A stretch of 64,000 nt of DNA from Candidatus Onthovicinus excrementipullorum (GCA_018712345.1 DVHG01000006.1:1-64000); one strand, 5' to 3'. Positions 16,104-25,119 are shown, numbered from the stretch's first letter. Notes: generated from the letters alone by a model not told the origin. Program-made: numbers and translations.

Positions 16104-17720
16104 TCAGTCGGCCTTCCTCTTCTTTGCAAGGACAAGGACCGCACCCGCTGCGAGCACGCCTACGCCCGCGATTACCGCGAACATCGCATCACCCGTGCCC
16201 GGGTTGGTGTTGTCGCCGCCATCTGTGCCGGGCTGTGTGGGCTCCGTCGGGGGCACCGCACTCGGATCCTCCAGGATGCCAAGCAGGACCATGAGCGTAT
16301 CCATTGTGCCGAGCGGGCCCGCCGCCTTCAGCTGGTCGAGAAGGCCTGTGATCGTCGGGATCATACCGGTGATCATCTCAACAGTAGCCTCATCCAGACC
16401 CAGATCCGGAAGGAAATCCACAATCAGAGGCAGCGCATTCTTGATCTTTGTATAATTGCTCTCATTGCCGAAAATGTTGTCATACAGATAGTTGTACGCA
16501 ACCATCAACACATCCGCGTTGCTGTCCACGCCCTCTGCCGCGATGGAGTTAATCAGATCGTTTACGGAACTCAGCTTGATCATCGCCGTATTCTCCGCAC
16601 CCTCAGTGGTTACAAAGACGAATTTGCTCAGGTCCGGAATCTCGACAAGGCCGCCAAATGCGCCTGTTGCGCCGTTCAGAATCCCGTTGATCGTACTGTC
16701 GAGGTCGAGAACCTGCTCATAAACAGGATTGCCTTCCTCATCAACAACCGGGTTTCCCTCGGCGTCAACAGCCTGCACATCGGTATCCATTGTGTGAGCG
16801 GCAATCTGGCCGTTGATCCAAGTGACAACGCCATTGATCTGGTTAAGAGTCGGGACGATATCAGCCAGTCCGAAACTTCCAAGCAGACTAGCGGCGTTGG
16901 TCAGAGCTGTCTGAAGGTTTACCGTAACATTATTTACAGCTGTCAGAACAGCAGCCTGATTATCGCTGTAGGTCTTGATAAGGGTAAGCAGCTTATCAAC
17001 GGTGTTGGGAGCCAACAGGCGAATAACCGCCATCAAATAGTCGGTCAGTTCCTGAGCACCCTGCTCAACGACAGCAGCCTTCTCTTCGGGAGTCTCTGCA
17101 TTCTGATAGCCATTACCAAGAGTAGAGAATATGATCGTGTTGAGCTTTGCTTCGCCGATGTCAGCGCCGAGAACCGTTGCCAGCTCGTCAATGCCGTTGA
17201 GGGTATCGGACAGGCCGCCGATCAGAACCAGCAGGTTAATGAGGTTAGCCAGCGAACCCATGCCGCCTACATCCATATTGAACAGGCCCTCAAGCGCAGC
17301 CGGAAGCACCTTTTCCAGATTCGCAATAACATCCGTTGAGGAAGCAGCTGCGATCGGGTGCTCCGCCAGATAGGCCGTCAGGGAATCGGCTGTAACTTCG
17401 CCGGTCAAATCTGCAAAAACCTCTGCGTCAATCTTCTGATAGAACTCGGCAGTTGCAAATTCTCCGCCAAGGCCCGGGAATACGCCCAGAAGCGCCTCAA
17501 TTACGGTTGAACCGTAGTTCGCCCAGACGGCGCTCTCCAGCAGGCCGTCCGCCATGGTAATAAGTTCTCCCACCTTCTCCTCCGTGACACGGTCGTTGTA
17601 CGTCGGCGTGTAGGCCGGCTCTTCTGCCTCGGCAGCGGATACCGCAAATGCCGAAGCGCCTACCGAGAACGCCATCGTGAGCGCAAGAGCCGCACTCACG
17701 AGCTTTTTACCCTTTTTCAT
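16104..17720 (-). CDS. Secreted, sortase-anchored helical surface protein
   Basis: 538 residues. Signal peptide 1-30 (KKGKKLVSAALALTMAFSV then ASAFAVSAAEA). The mature part is almost entirely helical with Leu/Asn-rich segments, such as SLANLINLLVLIGGLSDTLN and TVDKLLTLIKTYSDNQAAV, interrupted by a short acidic section with two similar units (EGNPVVDEEGNPVYE). A Pro/Thr/Gly linker (PTEPTQPGTDGGDN, about 490-505) leads to NPGTG, a hydrophobic helix and a final KKRKAD: a cell-wall anchor with NPGTG in place of LPXTG. It should be displayed on the cell wall. No enzyme motif was seen. SD AAGGAGG precedes the ATG and a consensus promoter lies upstream. Confidence 0.8.
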   Translation of the reverse strand: MKKGKKLVSAALALTMAFSVGASAFAVSAAEAEEPAYTPTYNDRVTEEKVGELITMADGLLESAVWANYGSTVIEALLGVFPGLGGEFATAEFYQKIDAEVFADLTGEVTADSLTAYLAEHPIAAASSTDVIANLEKVLPAALEGLFNMDVGGMGSLANLINLLVLIGGLSDTLNGIDELATVLGADIGEAKLNTIIFSTLGNGYQNAETPEEKAAVVEQGAQELTDYLMAVIRLLAPNTVDKLLTLIKTYSDNQAAVLTAVNNVTVNLQTALTNAASLLGSFGLADIVPTLNQINGVVTWINGQIAAHTMDTDVQAVDAEGNPVVDEEGNPVYEQVLDLDSTINGILNGATGAFGGLVEIPDLSKFVFVTTEGAENTAMIKLSSVNDLINSIAAEGVDSNADVLMVAYNYLYDNIFGNESNYTKIKNALPLIVDFLPDLGLDEATVEMITGMIPTITGLLDQLKAAGPLGTMDTLMVLLGILEDPSAVPPTEPTQPGTDGGDNTNPGTGDAMFAVIAGVGVLAAGAVLVLAKKRKAD

Positions 17721-17769
17721 AGATCGTTTTCCTCCTTTTGAAATTATCTATGGGTAAGTCCACGCCCTT

Positions 17770-17798
17770 ATTGTAACACTGACTGAATATTCGGTCAA
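17770..17798 (-). promoter_or_regulatory. Promoter of the surface protein gene
   Basis: Minus strand TTGACC (17798-17793), 17-base spacer, TACAAT (17775-17770). The spacer contains GAATATTC, a small palindrome. The rest of 17799-17975 shows no gene. Confidence 0.65.
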
Positions 17799-17975
17799 TG
17801 GATATTCAATATTTTGATGCCGAAATTTTGCCGCAAAACTCTGTATATCTTGTACAAAAATTGTTTTGTAATTCCGTCTTTTTCCGCGCTTGTTCCCTGA
17901 TAATCCCATTTGTTGCACACTTTCCCACAAATGTCACTTTTACCTTCCCCAGTGCAGACTATCTGTGAAGAAGCA

Positions 17976-18007
17976 TAAAAAATGCACCCGCCCGCAGGCA
18001 GGTGCAT
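17976..18007 (-). terminator. Terminator after the CofE-like gene
   Basis: Minus strand stem ATGCACCTGCC / GGCGGGTGCAT (one G-T pair), then TTTTTT. Confidence 0.82.
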
Positions 18008-18020
18008 CTGATCTTTTGCG

Positions 18021-18731
18021 TTACTCGCTCACCTTGCGCACAATGGCGATAGGTGTCTGCTCTGAGGCCTGACCCAGGGGATTATCGTCAAAAATCTGCT
18101 TACACTTCTCCACCGTTACCTCGCCGCCGGAGGTCCCAAGCACCTCGCGCCCGATGTCATTCGCATCCATGACCGCCACACCGCATCCGGTATATTTGGC
18201 CAGCTGCTTTGCCACGCCGTCCGGGTCAAGCGGGGCGAGCTTTGCATAGTGGTTGTAGGGCGGGAGCGTGTAGTCGCACGGGCCGTCAATCGCGCGGGCC
18301 TTGGTACCCACAATTTTATAGAAAACACCGCGCACGCCGAACGGCTTGGTCACCGCGGAGCACAGCGCCGCAAACAGGATCTTCGGCGCACCGACATCCT
18401 GAATGGCGAGCTGCATGGTCCACGGGCTTCCCAGGCCGATCCCATAAGGGGATTTATAGACGAACCTGCACAGGAATTTAGCCAGCCGGGAGGGCTTGAT
18501 ATCGTCAATATCAAACGCGCGCCCCTGGCTGATGGCCACGATCTTTTCACTGATAAAAATCATATCCCCCTTTTCCAGATAGGGGCGCACATAGTCGTCC
18601 ATGATCTTCTCCAGAGAGTCCCCGGAAACAACTACGTGCGTCTTCACCGGATAGCGGGCATAGGTGCCGTAGTCCTTGGTGGTGATGTTGATCTGCTTGC
18701 CCTGGTTGGCCTTCAGCGTACTGATGTCCAT
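18021..18731 (-). CDS. CofE-like protein (F420-0:gamma-glutamyl ligase family)
   Basis: 236 residues from ATG 18731, which has GGAGGAG upstream; longer frames lack an SD. CofE-family signatures: GDMIFISEKIVAISQGRAFD near 48-67, DIKPSRLAKFL, then a long GIGLGSPWTMQLAIQDVG region and GTKARAIDGPCDYT, and a C-terminal VAVMDANDIGREVLG. True CofE adds glutamates to coenzyme F420-0 in archaea and actinobacteria. Clostridia are not known F420 makers and no other F420 genes are in view, so this paralogue may ligate an amino acid to another phosphorylated or carboxylated acceptor. It stands alone between two terminators. Confidence 0.8.
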   Translation of the reverse strand: MDISTLKANQGKQINITTKDYGTYARYPVKTHVVVSGDSLEKIMDDYVRPYLEKGDMIFISEKIVAISQGRAFDIDDIKPSRLAKFLCRFVYKSPYGIGLGSPWTMQLAIQDVGAPKILFAALCSAVTKPFGVRGVFYKIVGTKARAIDGPCDYTLPPYNHYAKLAPLDPDGVAKQLAKYTGCGVAVMDANDIGREVLGTSGGEVTVEKCKQIFDDNPLGQASEQTPIAIVRKVSE

Positions 18732-18874
18732 GTTTGAACTGCTCCTCCAATGCTGCAGTGCGCCGCCCGGCAGGGAACGGTACACGCGCCGCCTATTTCA
18801 AAATTTAGTATCGGGAATTTTTCCCCTTTCATTCGAAAAAACGAATGCTCTTTACTTATTTTACAACAGCGGCG

Positions 18875-19168
18875 CTAAAAATACAACTTATAATTATAAT
18901 GATAGGAAATCTGCGCACCCAGCTTTCTTTTGGCGGCCTGTACGTGGCGCCACACGGTGGAGATGCACACCCCGCGCTCCGCTGCAATCACACGCAGGGG
19001 CTTGCGGCGCATACAGTAATCAATCAGGCACTCCCGCTGGCAGGCGGTCAGCTCCCCCTCAATGGCGCGCCGCAGGGAGAGCATTCCCTCCCCTTCCCCC
19101 ATCTCCGCCTCCTCCCACACGGCGGCCAGACGACCGATCTCATCCGGCGTCATTGAAGAGGTATGCAC
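18875..19168 (-). CDS. Sigma-70 region 4-like helix-turn-helix protein
   Basis: 97 residues. After an acidic N-terminus, residues 38-85 read LTACQRECLIDYCMRRKPLRVIAAERGVCISTVWRHVQAAKRKLG (given here in parts: LTACQRECLIDYC, LRVIAAERGVCIS, TVWRHVQAAKRKL), the recognition pattern of sigma region 4 or ArpU-type proteins. No region 2, so it is not a complete sigma factor. Its GTG/ATG start overlaps the upstream small gene by 19 bases. It probably acts with that gene in one SOS-type transcription unit. Confidence 0.65.
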   Translation of the reverse strand: MHTSSMTPDEIGRLAAVWEEAEMGEGEGMLSLRRAIEGELTACQRECLIDYCMRRKPLRVIAAERGVCISTVWRHVQAAKRKLGAQISYHYNYKLYF

Positions 19169-19386
19169 GGTGAATCCCCCTTTTCATCATAATAAGTACA
19201 CAGGTACTCCCCGGTGGTGTCACATTCCCGCACCATCTCATACAGCTTCAGCAGGCGGACCTGTGCCCGGTGGCGCGCCTCCCCATGCAGGCTCTTGAGC
19301 TCCCGCCGCTCACGGGCAATCCGCTCCCGGATCACGCCTGCCTGCTGCAAATACTGCTGCCCCAGCTCATATAACGTCTGTTCCAT
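19150..19386 (-). CDS. Small coiled-coil protein in a candidate SOS unit
   Basis: 78 residues from ATG 19386, preceded by AAAGGAG. Residues 1-55 are a continuous charged helix (LGQQYLQQAGVIRERIARER then RELKSLHGEARHRAQVRL), followed by a Tyr-rich end (YLCTYYDEKGDSP). Pairs of such a short helical protein and a sigma-region-4-like protein occur in Clostridia and mobile elements. A GAAC-N4-GTTC box lies 18 bases before the start, suggesting LexA control. Function unknown. Confidence 0.6.
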   Translation of the reverse strand: MEQTLYELGQQYLQQAGVIRERIARERRELKSLHGEARHRAQVRLLKLYEMVRECDTTGEYLCTYYDEKGDSPCIPLQ

Positions 19387-19402
19387 TTTTATCCGCTCCT
19401 TT

Positions 19403-19416
19403 AGAACATTTGTTCT
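19403..19416 (-). promoter_or_regulatory. LexA (SOS) box
   Basis: AGAACATTTGTTCT: GAAC, four bases, GTTC, matching the Gram-positive LexA/DinR core. It lies directly upstream of the SD of the coiled-coil gene, where a repressor would block transcription. Confidence 0.6.
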
Positions 19417-19572
19417 ATTTCTGCTTTTAATAATAGCAGAAAACACGGTTGATTGCAACAGGATTTTTAATGTTTTAATCAGGCACTGGAAAATCCTCCC
19501 TTTTATTGTCGGTTTTCCGGGCAAATAACCCTGAGAAAAGATTACAAAGCGGATACAAAATTCCGTTTCTGA

Positions 19573-19601
19573 TTGACACTTCCCCACTCCGGTATTATAA
19601 T
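19573..19601 (+). promoter_or_regulatory. Consensus promoter of the radical SAM gene
   Basis: TTGACA (19573-19578), 17-base spacer, TATAAT (19596-19601), all consensus; SD AGGAGGA follows about 10 bases before the start at 19649. Confidence 0.8.
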
Positions 19602-19648
19602 AAGTACCTGTACAAATGATAACATCTACTATTTTAGGAGGAAATCAG

Positions 19649-21034
19649 ATGAGTTCCATTAAGGAATCGGCGGCTTCCTTTGCCGTGAAGAAGGCTCTGC
19701 ACTGGGCGCGCAAGGACCCCGACACCAACCTGATCAAACTGCTGAATATTGTTGAAAAACTGGATAAAAAGGGCGTTAATAAGGTTACATACGCCAACCT
19801 GCACAAATCTCTGGAGGACCCGAACAATAACTGGAGCATCTTTGTGAAGAACATTCTGAACAACGTTGCCCCGGATGTCCTGGATAAGGTTGTCCCCATC
19901 CTGCTGAACCTTGCGCTCAACAGCTACTCCCTGCGCACCAAGACCATTGAGGAGCACCACTGCAATGTGCCGTGGGCCATCCTGATGGACCCGACCTCCG
20001 CCTGCAACCTGCACTGCACCGGCTGCTGGGCGTGCGAGTATGATAAGACGGCCCGCCTCGGCCTGGACACGATGCGCCGCATCATTAAAGAGGGCAAGGA
20101 GATGGGCACCTTCATGTACATCTTCACCGGCGGCGAACCCATGGTGTGCAAGGATGAAATCCTTGCCCTGTGCGAGGAGAACCCGGACTGCGGCTTCCTC
20201 GCGTTTACAAACGGCACGCTGATCGACGAGGCCTTTGCCAAGGAGATGCGCCGCGTGGGCAACTTTTTCCCGGCGTTCAGCATTGAGGGGCACGAGGACG
20301 CCACCGATATGCGCCGCGGCAAGGGCACCTACCAGAAGGTCATCAAGGCGATGAAGATCCTCAAGGACGAGGGCCTTGCATTTGGCGCCTCCATCTGCTA
20401 CCACTCCAAGAACGTAGAGGAGGTCTGCTCGCCCGAATACATTCAGTTCCTGGTGGATCAGGGTTGCCTGTTCGCCTGGTTCTTCACCTACATGCCGCTG
20501 GGCGTGGACGCCGTGCCGGAGCTGATGGTCAGCGCCGAGCAGCGCAAGGAGGCCTACCGCCTGATCCGCGAGGCCCGCAATACCAAACCGATTTTCGCGC
20601 TAGATTTCTGGAATGACGGCGAGTATGTCCAGGGCTGCATCGCCGGCGGGCGTCACTACTTCCATATTAACGCCAACGGCGACGTGGAGCCGTGCGCTTT
20701 CGTCCACTACTCCAACGTCAATATCAAGGAGTGCTCCCTGCTTGACGCGCTCAAGTCCCCGCTCTTCATGGAGTTCTACCACGGTCAGCCGTGGAATGAC
20801 AACCACCTGCGTCCCTGCCCGATCCTCGACAATCCGGGCAAGATCAAAGCGGCTGTCGAGCGTTCCGGCGCCCACTCCACGGAGATGCTCGCCCCCGAGA
20901 GCGTCGATGACCTGATTAAGAAAACGATTCCCGCCGCCAAGGCCTGGGCTCCGGTCGCCAATGAGATCTGGGAGAACACGGACTACGAAAAGCACAACAA
21001 TCCCACCGTCATGTATCAGGATAAAAAGGACTAA
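19649..21034 (+). CDS. Radical SAM protein of unknown substrate
   Basis: 461 residues from ATG 19649 after AGGAGGA. An N-terminal helical domain of about 100 residues precedes the radical SAM barrel. The cluster motif is SACNLHCTGCWACEY (C-x3-C-x2-C, with a fourth nearby Cys), followed by YIFTGGEPM for SAM binding and SIEGHEDATDMRRGKGTY. A Cys-containing C-terminal half (GCIAGGRHYFHINANGDVEPCAFVHYSN in parts, then RPCPILDN) resembles the SPASM/twitch type, which holds an auxiliary cluster. Neighbouring genes give no substrate: no short peptide gene is adjacent. Strong promoter and terminator show it is a single-gene unit. Confidence 0.85.
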   Translation: MSSIKESAASFAVKKALHWARKDPDTNLIKLLNIVEKLDKKGVNKVTYANLHKSLEDPNNNWSIFVKNILNNVAPDVLDKVVPILLNLALNSYSLRTKTIEEHHCNVPWAILMDPTSACNLHCTGCWACEYDKTARLGLDTMRRIIKEGKEMGTFMYIFTGGEPMVCKDEILALCEENPDCGFLAFTNGTLIDEAFAKEMRRVGNFFPAFSIEGHEDATDMRRGKGTYQKVIKAMKILKDEGLAFGASICYHSKNVEEVCSPEYIQFLVDQGCLFAWFFTYMPLGVDAVPELMVSAEQRKEAYRLIREARNTKPIFALDFWNDGEYVQGCIAGGRHYFHINANGDVEPCAFVHYSNVNIKECSLLDALKSPLFMEFYHGQPWNDNHLRPCPILDNPGKIKAAVERSGAHSTEMLAPESVDDLIKKTIPAAKAWAPVANEIWENTDYEKHNNPTVMYQDKKD

Positions 21035-21043
21035 ATATGCATC

Positions 21044-21076
21044 AAAGGGCGTGCTGATCTCAGCACGCCCTTTTTT
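21044..21076 (+). terminator. Terminator after radical SAM gene
   Basis: Perfect 14-bp stem AAAGGGCGTGCTGA / TCAGCACGCCCTTT followed by TTT. Confidence 0.9.
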
Positions 21077-21149
21077 ACTGACTTCCCGATATTTTAGTGA
21101 ACCTTTTGGCCTTTCAGATGGTATCTGTATATGGAAGGAGGCGGAGGGA

Positions 21150-21337
21150 ATGCTCGACCCCTACATCCGGCAATACGGACGGCGGCTGTATGGCCTCTGC
21201 CTCGCACTGTGCGCCAATGCCGATGACGCAGATGATCTGTATCAGGACACGTGGCTCAAGGCACTGCAACACTTTTCCCACTATGACGCAGAGCGCCCCT
21301 TTGAGCCCTGGCTGACGAAAATCTGCGTACACAAAAA
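21150..21337 (+). pseudogene. Truncated ECF sigma factor (region 2 only)
   Basis: ATG 21150 follows GGCGGAGGG. The first 62 codons read as sigma region 2: YIRQYGRRLYGLCLALCANA, DDADDLYQDTWLKALQHF, RPFEPWLTKICVHKN, equivalent to the typical core-binding and -10 motif segment. The homology then stops where the frame runs into the terminator of the opposite-strand ABC operon. Region 4 is absent, so it is a remnant. Seen: truncation. Inferred: loss of the 3' half by deletion. Confidence 0.7.
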
Positions 21338-21369
21338 CTCCGCACGGGCAGTAACGCCGTGCGGAGTTT
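21331..21369 (-). terminator. Terminator of the ABC exporter operon
   Basis: Perfect 13-bp stem AAACTCCGCACGG / CCGTGCGGAGTTT; on the minus strand it is followed by TTTTTGTG. It lies inside the sigma-factor remnant. Confidence 0.85.
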
Positions 21370-21387
21370 GCCTTTTACAGCCACCGT

Positions 21388-23169
21388 TTACTTTCCGCCG
21401 CCCTCAAACTGACTGCGGTAGAGCCTGGCATAAGCGCCGTCCTTTGCGAGCAGCTCCTCATGCGTGCCCTGTTCGAGAACCTGCCCGGCGTCCATCATGA
21501 GAATGACATCCGCCTCCTTGATGGTGGACAGACGGTGCGCCACCACAAAGCTAGTACGCCCCTGCATCATCTTATCAAAGGCACGCTGTACGCGGCGCTC
21601 GGTAAGCGTATCGATGTTGCTGGTTGCCTCATCAAGGATCAGGATCGGCGGGGAGACGAGCATCACCCGAGCGATGGAGATCATCTGCCGCTGCCCCTGT
21701 GAAAGGCGGGAGGCGTCGCCATAGAGCATGGTGTCATAGCCATTTTCCAGCCGCTTGATAAAGGAGTGGGCATGCGCCGCCTTGGCCGCCGCCACAATCT
21801 CCTCCTCTGTGGCGTCCGGCTTGCCATAGGCGATGTTTTCCCGGACAGTACCGGTGAAAATCCACGTATCCTGGAGCACCATGCCGAACACGGCGCGCAG
21901 GCTGTCCCGCGTCATGTGGGAGACATCCTGCCCATCGATCAGGATCCGGCCGGAATCCAGATCATAAAAGCGCATGAGCAGGTTGATCAGCGTCGTCTTG
22001 CCGCAGCCCGTCTTCCCTACGATGGCTACGCGCTCGCCCTTCTGCACATCCAGATTGATGTCCCGGATCAGCGGGCGCTCTTTATCATAGGAAAAGCAGA
22101 CATGCTCCAGCCGGACATTCCCCTGCTTCATCTGCAAAGCGGGCAGGGCGCTGTCATCGGACTCGGGCTGTTCATCCAGTGTGTCAAAAATGCGCACAGC
22201 GCTGGCATAGGCGTTCTGGAGCTCCGTGACCACGCCGGTGATCTCATTGAACGGCTTGGCGTACTGGTTGGCAAACAGAATAAAGGAGGAGAGTTCGCCC
22301 ACGGTGATCGCCCACATGCCCCCACCGGCATGGACGGCCAGCAGACCACCGCACGCCGCCACCGCCGCCGTGACAATCGCATTGATAAAGCGTGTGCCGG
22401 GATTGGTGATGGAGGAGTAAAACTGTGCCTTCCACCCGCAGTTGTACAGCCGCTGATTGATTTCCTCAAACGTATTCTGCGCGTTCCTTTCCGAACAGAA
22501 GGCCCGCGTCAGGCGCTGATTGGTGATGCGCTCCTCCGCAAAGGCGCCGATCTCCCCGCGCAGATCCGCCTGTTCGCGGAACTTGCCCCCCGTCTTTTTG
22601 GCAATCAGGTAGGAGACGAGCAGGGAGAGCGGCGTCAGGCAGACGACGACGAGCGCCAGCGGAATGTTCAGGCTGAACATGAAGATCAGCGTCATCACCA
22701 CGGTGACGATGCCGTTGAACAGCTGGGTAAAAAAGTGCATGATCCCGTCACTGATCAGATCCATATCCGTGACCACACGGTTAATCGTGTCGCCGCGTTC
22801 GCCGGCATCGAGCGTTTTGAGCGGGAGAATATTGAGCCGGGCAAAGACGGCCTTGCGCATATCGCGCACCGTGCGGTAGGTGACCGCGTTTGTCAAAATC
22901 CCCATCAGGTACTGGAACAGTGCGCTCAGCACGATTACTGCCACGAGGGCGATCAGATATCTGGCCACCGGGCCAAACTGCACCTCGCCGGGGCCGATCA
23001 GATAATCGACGGCGTGCCCGACCATGACCGGCGCCAGCAGGGAGAGGGAGACGCCGATGACACAGGCGAGCAGCGCAGGGATCAGGAACTTTTTATAGGG
23101 GCCTGTAAAATGCATCAGACGGCGGATGATTCCCTTTTTTCCGCCGCGGCGCAATCGGCGCTTACTCAT
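21388..23169 (-). CDS. ABC exporter half-transporter, catalytic-site subunit
   Basis: 593 residues from ATG 23169, which overlaps the end of the upstream subunit gene by 8 bases; longer frames start inside that gene. Six membrane segments (about 25-315), then an ATPase domain: Walker A GKTGCGKTT, Q-loop GMVLQDTWIF, signature SRLSQGQRQM, Walker B with catalytic Glu ILILDEATSNID, and H-loop VAHRLSTI. The signature has SQGQ in place of SGGQ. Together with the next subunit it forms a heterodimeric exporter for drugs, lipids or peptides. Confidence 0.92.
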   Translation of the reverse strand: MSKRRLRRGGKKGIIRRLMHFTGPYKKFLIPALLACVIGVSLSLLAPVMVGHAVDYLIGPGEVQFGPVARYLIALVAVIVLSALFQYLMGILTNAVTYRTVRDMRKAVFARLNILPLKTLDAGERGDTINRVVTDMDLISDGIMHFFTQLFNGIVTVVMTLIFMFSLNIPLALVVVCLTPLSLLVSYLIAKKTGGKFREQADLRGEIGAFAEERITNQRLTRAFCSERNAQNTFEEINQRLYNCGWKAQFYSSITNPGTRFINAIVTAAVAACGGLLAVHAGGGMWAITVGELSSFILFANQYAKPFNEITGVVTELQNAYASAVRIFDTLDEQPESDDSALPALQMKQGNVRLEHVCFSYDKERPLIRDINLDVQKGERVAIVGKTGCGKTTLINLLMRFYDLDSGRILIDGQDVSHMTRDSLRAVFGMVLQDTWIFTGTVRENIAYGKPDATEEEIVAAAKAAHAHSFIKRLENGYDTMLYGDASRLSQGQRQMISIARVMLVSPPILILDEATSNIDTLTERRVQRAFDKMMQGRTSFVVAHRLSTIKEADVILMMDAGQVLEQGTHEELLAKDGAYARLYRSQFEGGGK

Positions 23170-24895
23170 TGGCCGCCACCTCGCTTTCATCAAGCTGGGA
23201 GGCACAGATCTCACGGTAGACCTCGTTTTCGCGCAGCAGCTCACCGTGTGTCCCAAGGCCGACGGCTTCTCCGTCGTCGAGCACCAGAATCTGGTCACAC
23301 CAGCGCACCGAATGGACACGCTGGGAAATCACGATCACCGTGATCCCCTCCAAATCACGCCGGATGGCCGTGCGCAGCTTCTGCTGGGTCGCGAAGTCAA
23401 GCGCGCTGTCGCTGTCGTCCAGAATCAGCAGACGCGGCCGGGCGACGAGCGCGCGGGCAATTGTCAGCCGCTGACGCTGCCCGCCGGAGAGGTTGCGGCC
23501 CGCCTGCTCAATCACTGAGTCCAGCCCATTCTCCCGCTCCATGACAAAATCATAGGCCTGCGCGGTCTTCAGCGCGGCGATGAGCTGTTCCTCCGTCACA
23601 TCGCTGCGCAGCATGGTCAGATTCTCCCGCACCGTGCCGGTAAACACCTGTGCATTCTGGGGCACAAGCCCGATTTGGGAACGAAACTCGTTAAAACTGT
23701 AATCCTTTACGTTGTGACCAAAAACGCGGACCTCACCGCCGGTCGCATCCGTAAAGCGCTCAATCAAATTGGCAATGGTTGACTTCCCGGAGCCGGTGGA
23801 ACCGATGATTCCGAACATCTCTCCGGGATGAATCTGAAAACGAATCCCGCTGAGGATGTTTTCCGCACCGATGGAAAAGTCCACATCCTGAAACTCCACT
23901 GCCGGGGCGCTGAGATCCGCCTGTGCAAAGCCGTTTTTCTTTTCCGTTACGCTTGAATCCGTGGACAGCACCTCCGATACGCGGGAGGCGCTCGCCGCCG
24001 CACGGGTGAAGATGACCACCAGATTCGCCACCACGATCAGCGCAAGGGAGATCTGCGTCAGATAGTTGACAAAGGCGATGATCTCCCCCTGCGTCAGGGC
24101 CCCGGAATCCACCCGGAAGCCGCCGAACCAGACGATCGCCAGAATGGCCAGGTTCATCACCAGGAACGTGAGCGGATTGAGCAGGGCGGAGATGCGCCCC
24201 ACGTGTTCGCTCGCGCGGGCGGCGTCATCCGTAATGGCGTCAAATTTTTCCTTTTCCTCCGCCTGCCTGGAAAACGCGCGGACCACCCGCACCCCCTCGA
24301 GTTCCTCCCGCGTCACGGTGGCCAGGCGGTCGAGCTTTTTCTGAATTTTTTTATACAGCGGCACGCAGCGGCTCATCACCAGATAGAGCGCAAGCGCGAC
24401 AACCGGCCCGGCGATCAGGAACACAAGCGAGAGCTTTAGATCCAGGATCATGGCCATGACCACTGCGCCGATAATCAAAAACGGTGCACGGGAGACAAGG
24501 CGGATCGTCATGGCGACGGCGACCTGCAGCTGGTTGACGTCGTTGGTAATGCGGGTGACGAGTGATCCGGCCCCAAACCGGTCCAGCTCGCGGTCGGAAA
24601 AAGTGTTGATCTTTTTAAAGAGGGCGTTGCGCACCTGAGTCCCGAACCCCTGTGACGCACGCGATGCCATGTACTGGCAGATCATCGCGCAGCCGAACCC
24701 CAGCGCGGAGATGCCGATCATCTCCCCGCCCGTTTTCAGAATATACATGGTATCCCCATTTGGAATTCCGACATCGATGATCTTCGCCATGACGAGCGGC
24801 ACAATCAGTTCGAGCACCGCCTCCGTACATTTGAAGAGCGGGCCGATGATGCACTCCTTCCGGTAATCCTTTAAATATTTGAACAGAACGCGCAT
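23162..24895 (-). CDS. ABC exporter half-transporter, degenerate-site subunit
   Basis: 577 residues. Six membrane segments (about 15-310) and an ATPase domain: Walker A GSTGSGKST, Q-loop GLVPQNAQVF, signature RNLSGGQRQR, Walker B LLILDDSDSALD where Asp replaces the catalytic Glu, and switch region ISQRVHSV where Gln-Arg replaces the usual His-Arg. One degenerate and one intact ATP site is characteristic of heterodimeric exporters such as TM287/288 or BmrCD. SD GGGGAGGAG precedes the ATG. First gene of a two-gene operon. Confidence 0.92.
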   Translation of the reverse strand: MRVLFKYLKDYRKECIIGPLFKCTEAVLELIVPLVMAKIIDVGIPNGDTMYILKTGGEMIGISALGFGCAMICQYMASRASQGFGTQVRNALFKKINTFSDRELDRFGAGSLVTRITNDVNQLQVAVAMTIRLVSRAPFLIIGAVVMAMILDLKLSLVFLIAGPVVALALYLVMSRCVPLYKKIQKKLDRLATVTREELEGVRVVRAFSRQAEEKEKFDAITDDAARASEHVGRISALLNPLTFLVMNLAILAIVWFGGFRVDSGALTQGEIIAFVNYLTQISLALIVVANLVVIFTRAAASASRVSEVLSTDSSVTEKKNGFAQADLSAPAVEFQDVDFSIGAENILSGIRFQIHPGEMFGIIGSTGSGKSTIANLIERFTDATGGEVRVFGHNVKDYSFNEFRSQIGLVPQNAQVFTGTVRENLTMLRSDVTEEQLIAALKTAQAYDFVMERENGLDSVIEQAGRNLSGGQRQRLTIARALVARPRLLILDDSDSALDFATQQKLRTAIRRDLEGITVIVISQRVHSVRWCDQILVLDDGEAVGLGTHGELLRENEVYREICASQLDESEVAANE

Positions 24896-25119
24896 AATAC
24901 TCCTCCCCGCGCACCAACTGAATACACCTGTCTTATTTTACCACAAACCGTGCGGAAAAAAAATGCTCTTCTCCCGCCTGCATCCATTTTTTTCAAATGA
25001 ACAGGCATTTTTCCGCCTGATTCCCGCTCCGTTCTGCAAAAAAGGACATTATGGCCGCTAAAGAATCCAAAATTTTGGCAATATATCTAAACAACTTAAA
25101 CAAATATGATGTTATGTTG
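24896..25119. other. Divergent intergenic region
   Basis: About 220 bases between the divergent ABC operon and the gene at 25195. Apart from the SD of the ABC gene on the minus strand no element was recognised. Confidence 0.4.

Noticed and set aside
21766-23343. 525-codon open frame opposite the ABC exporter gene
   Set aside because: Antisense shadow of a clear ABC transporter gene; no SD and no motif.
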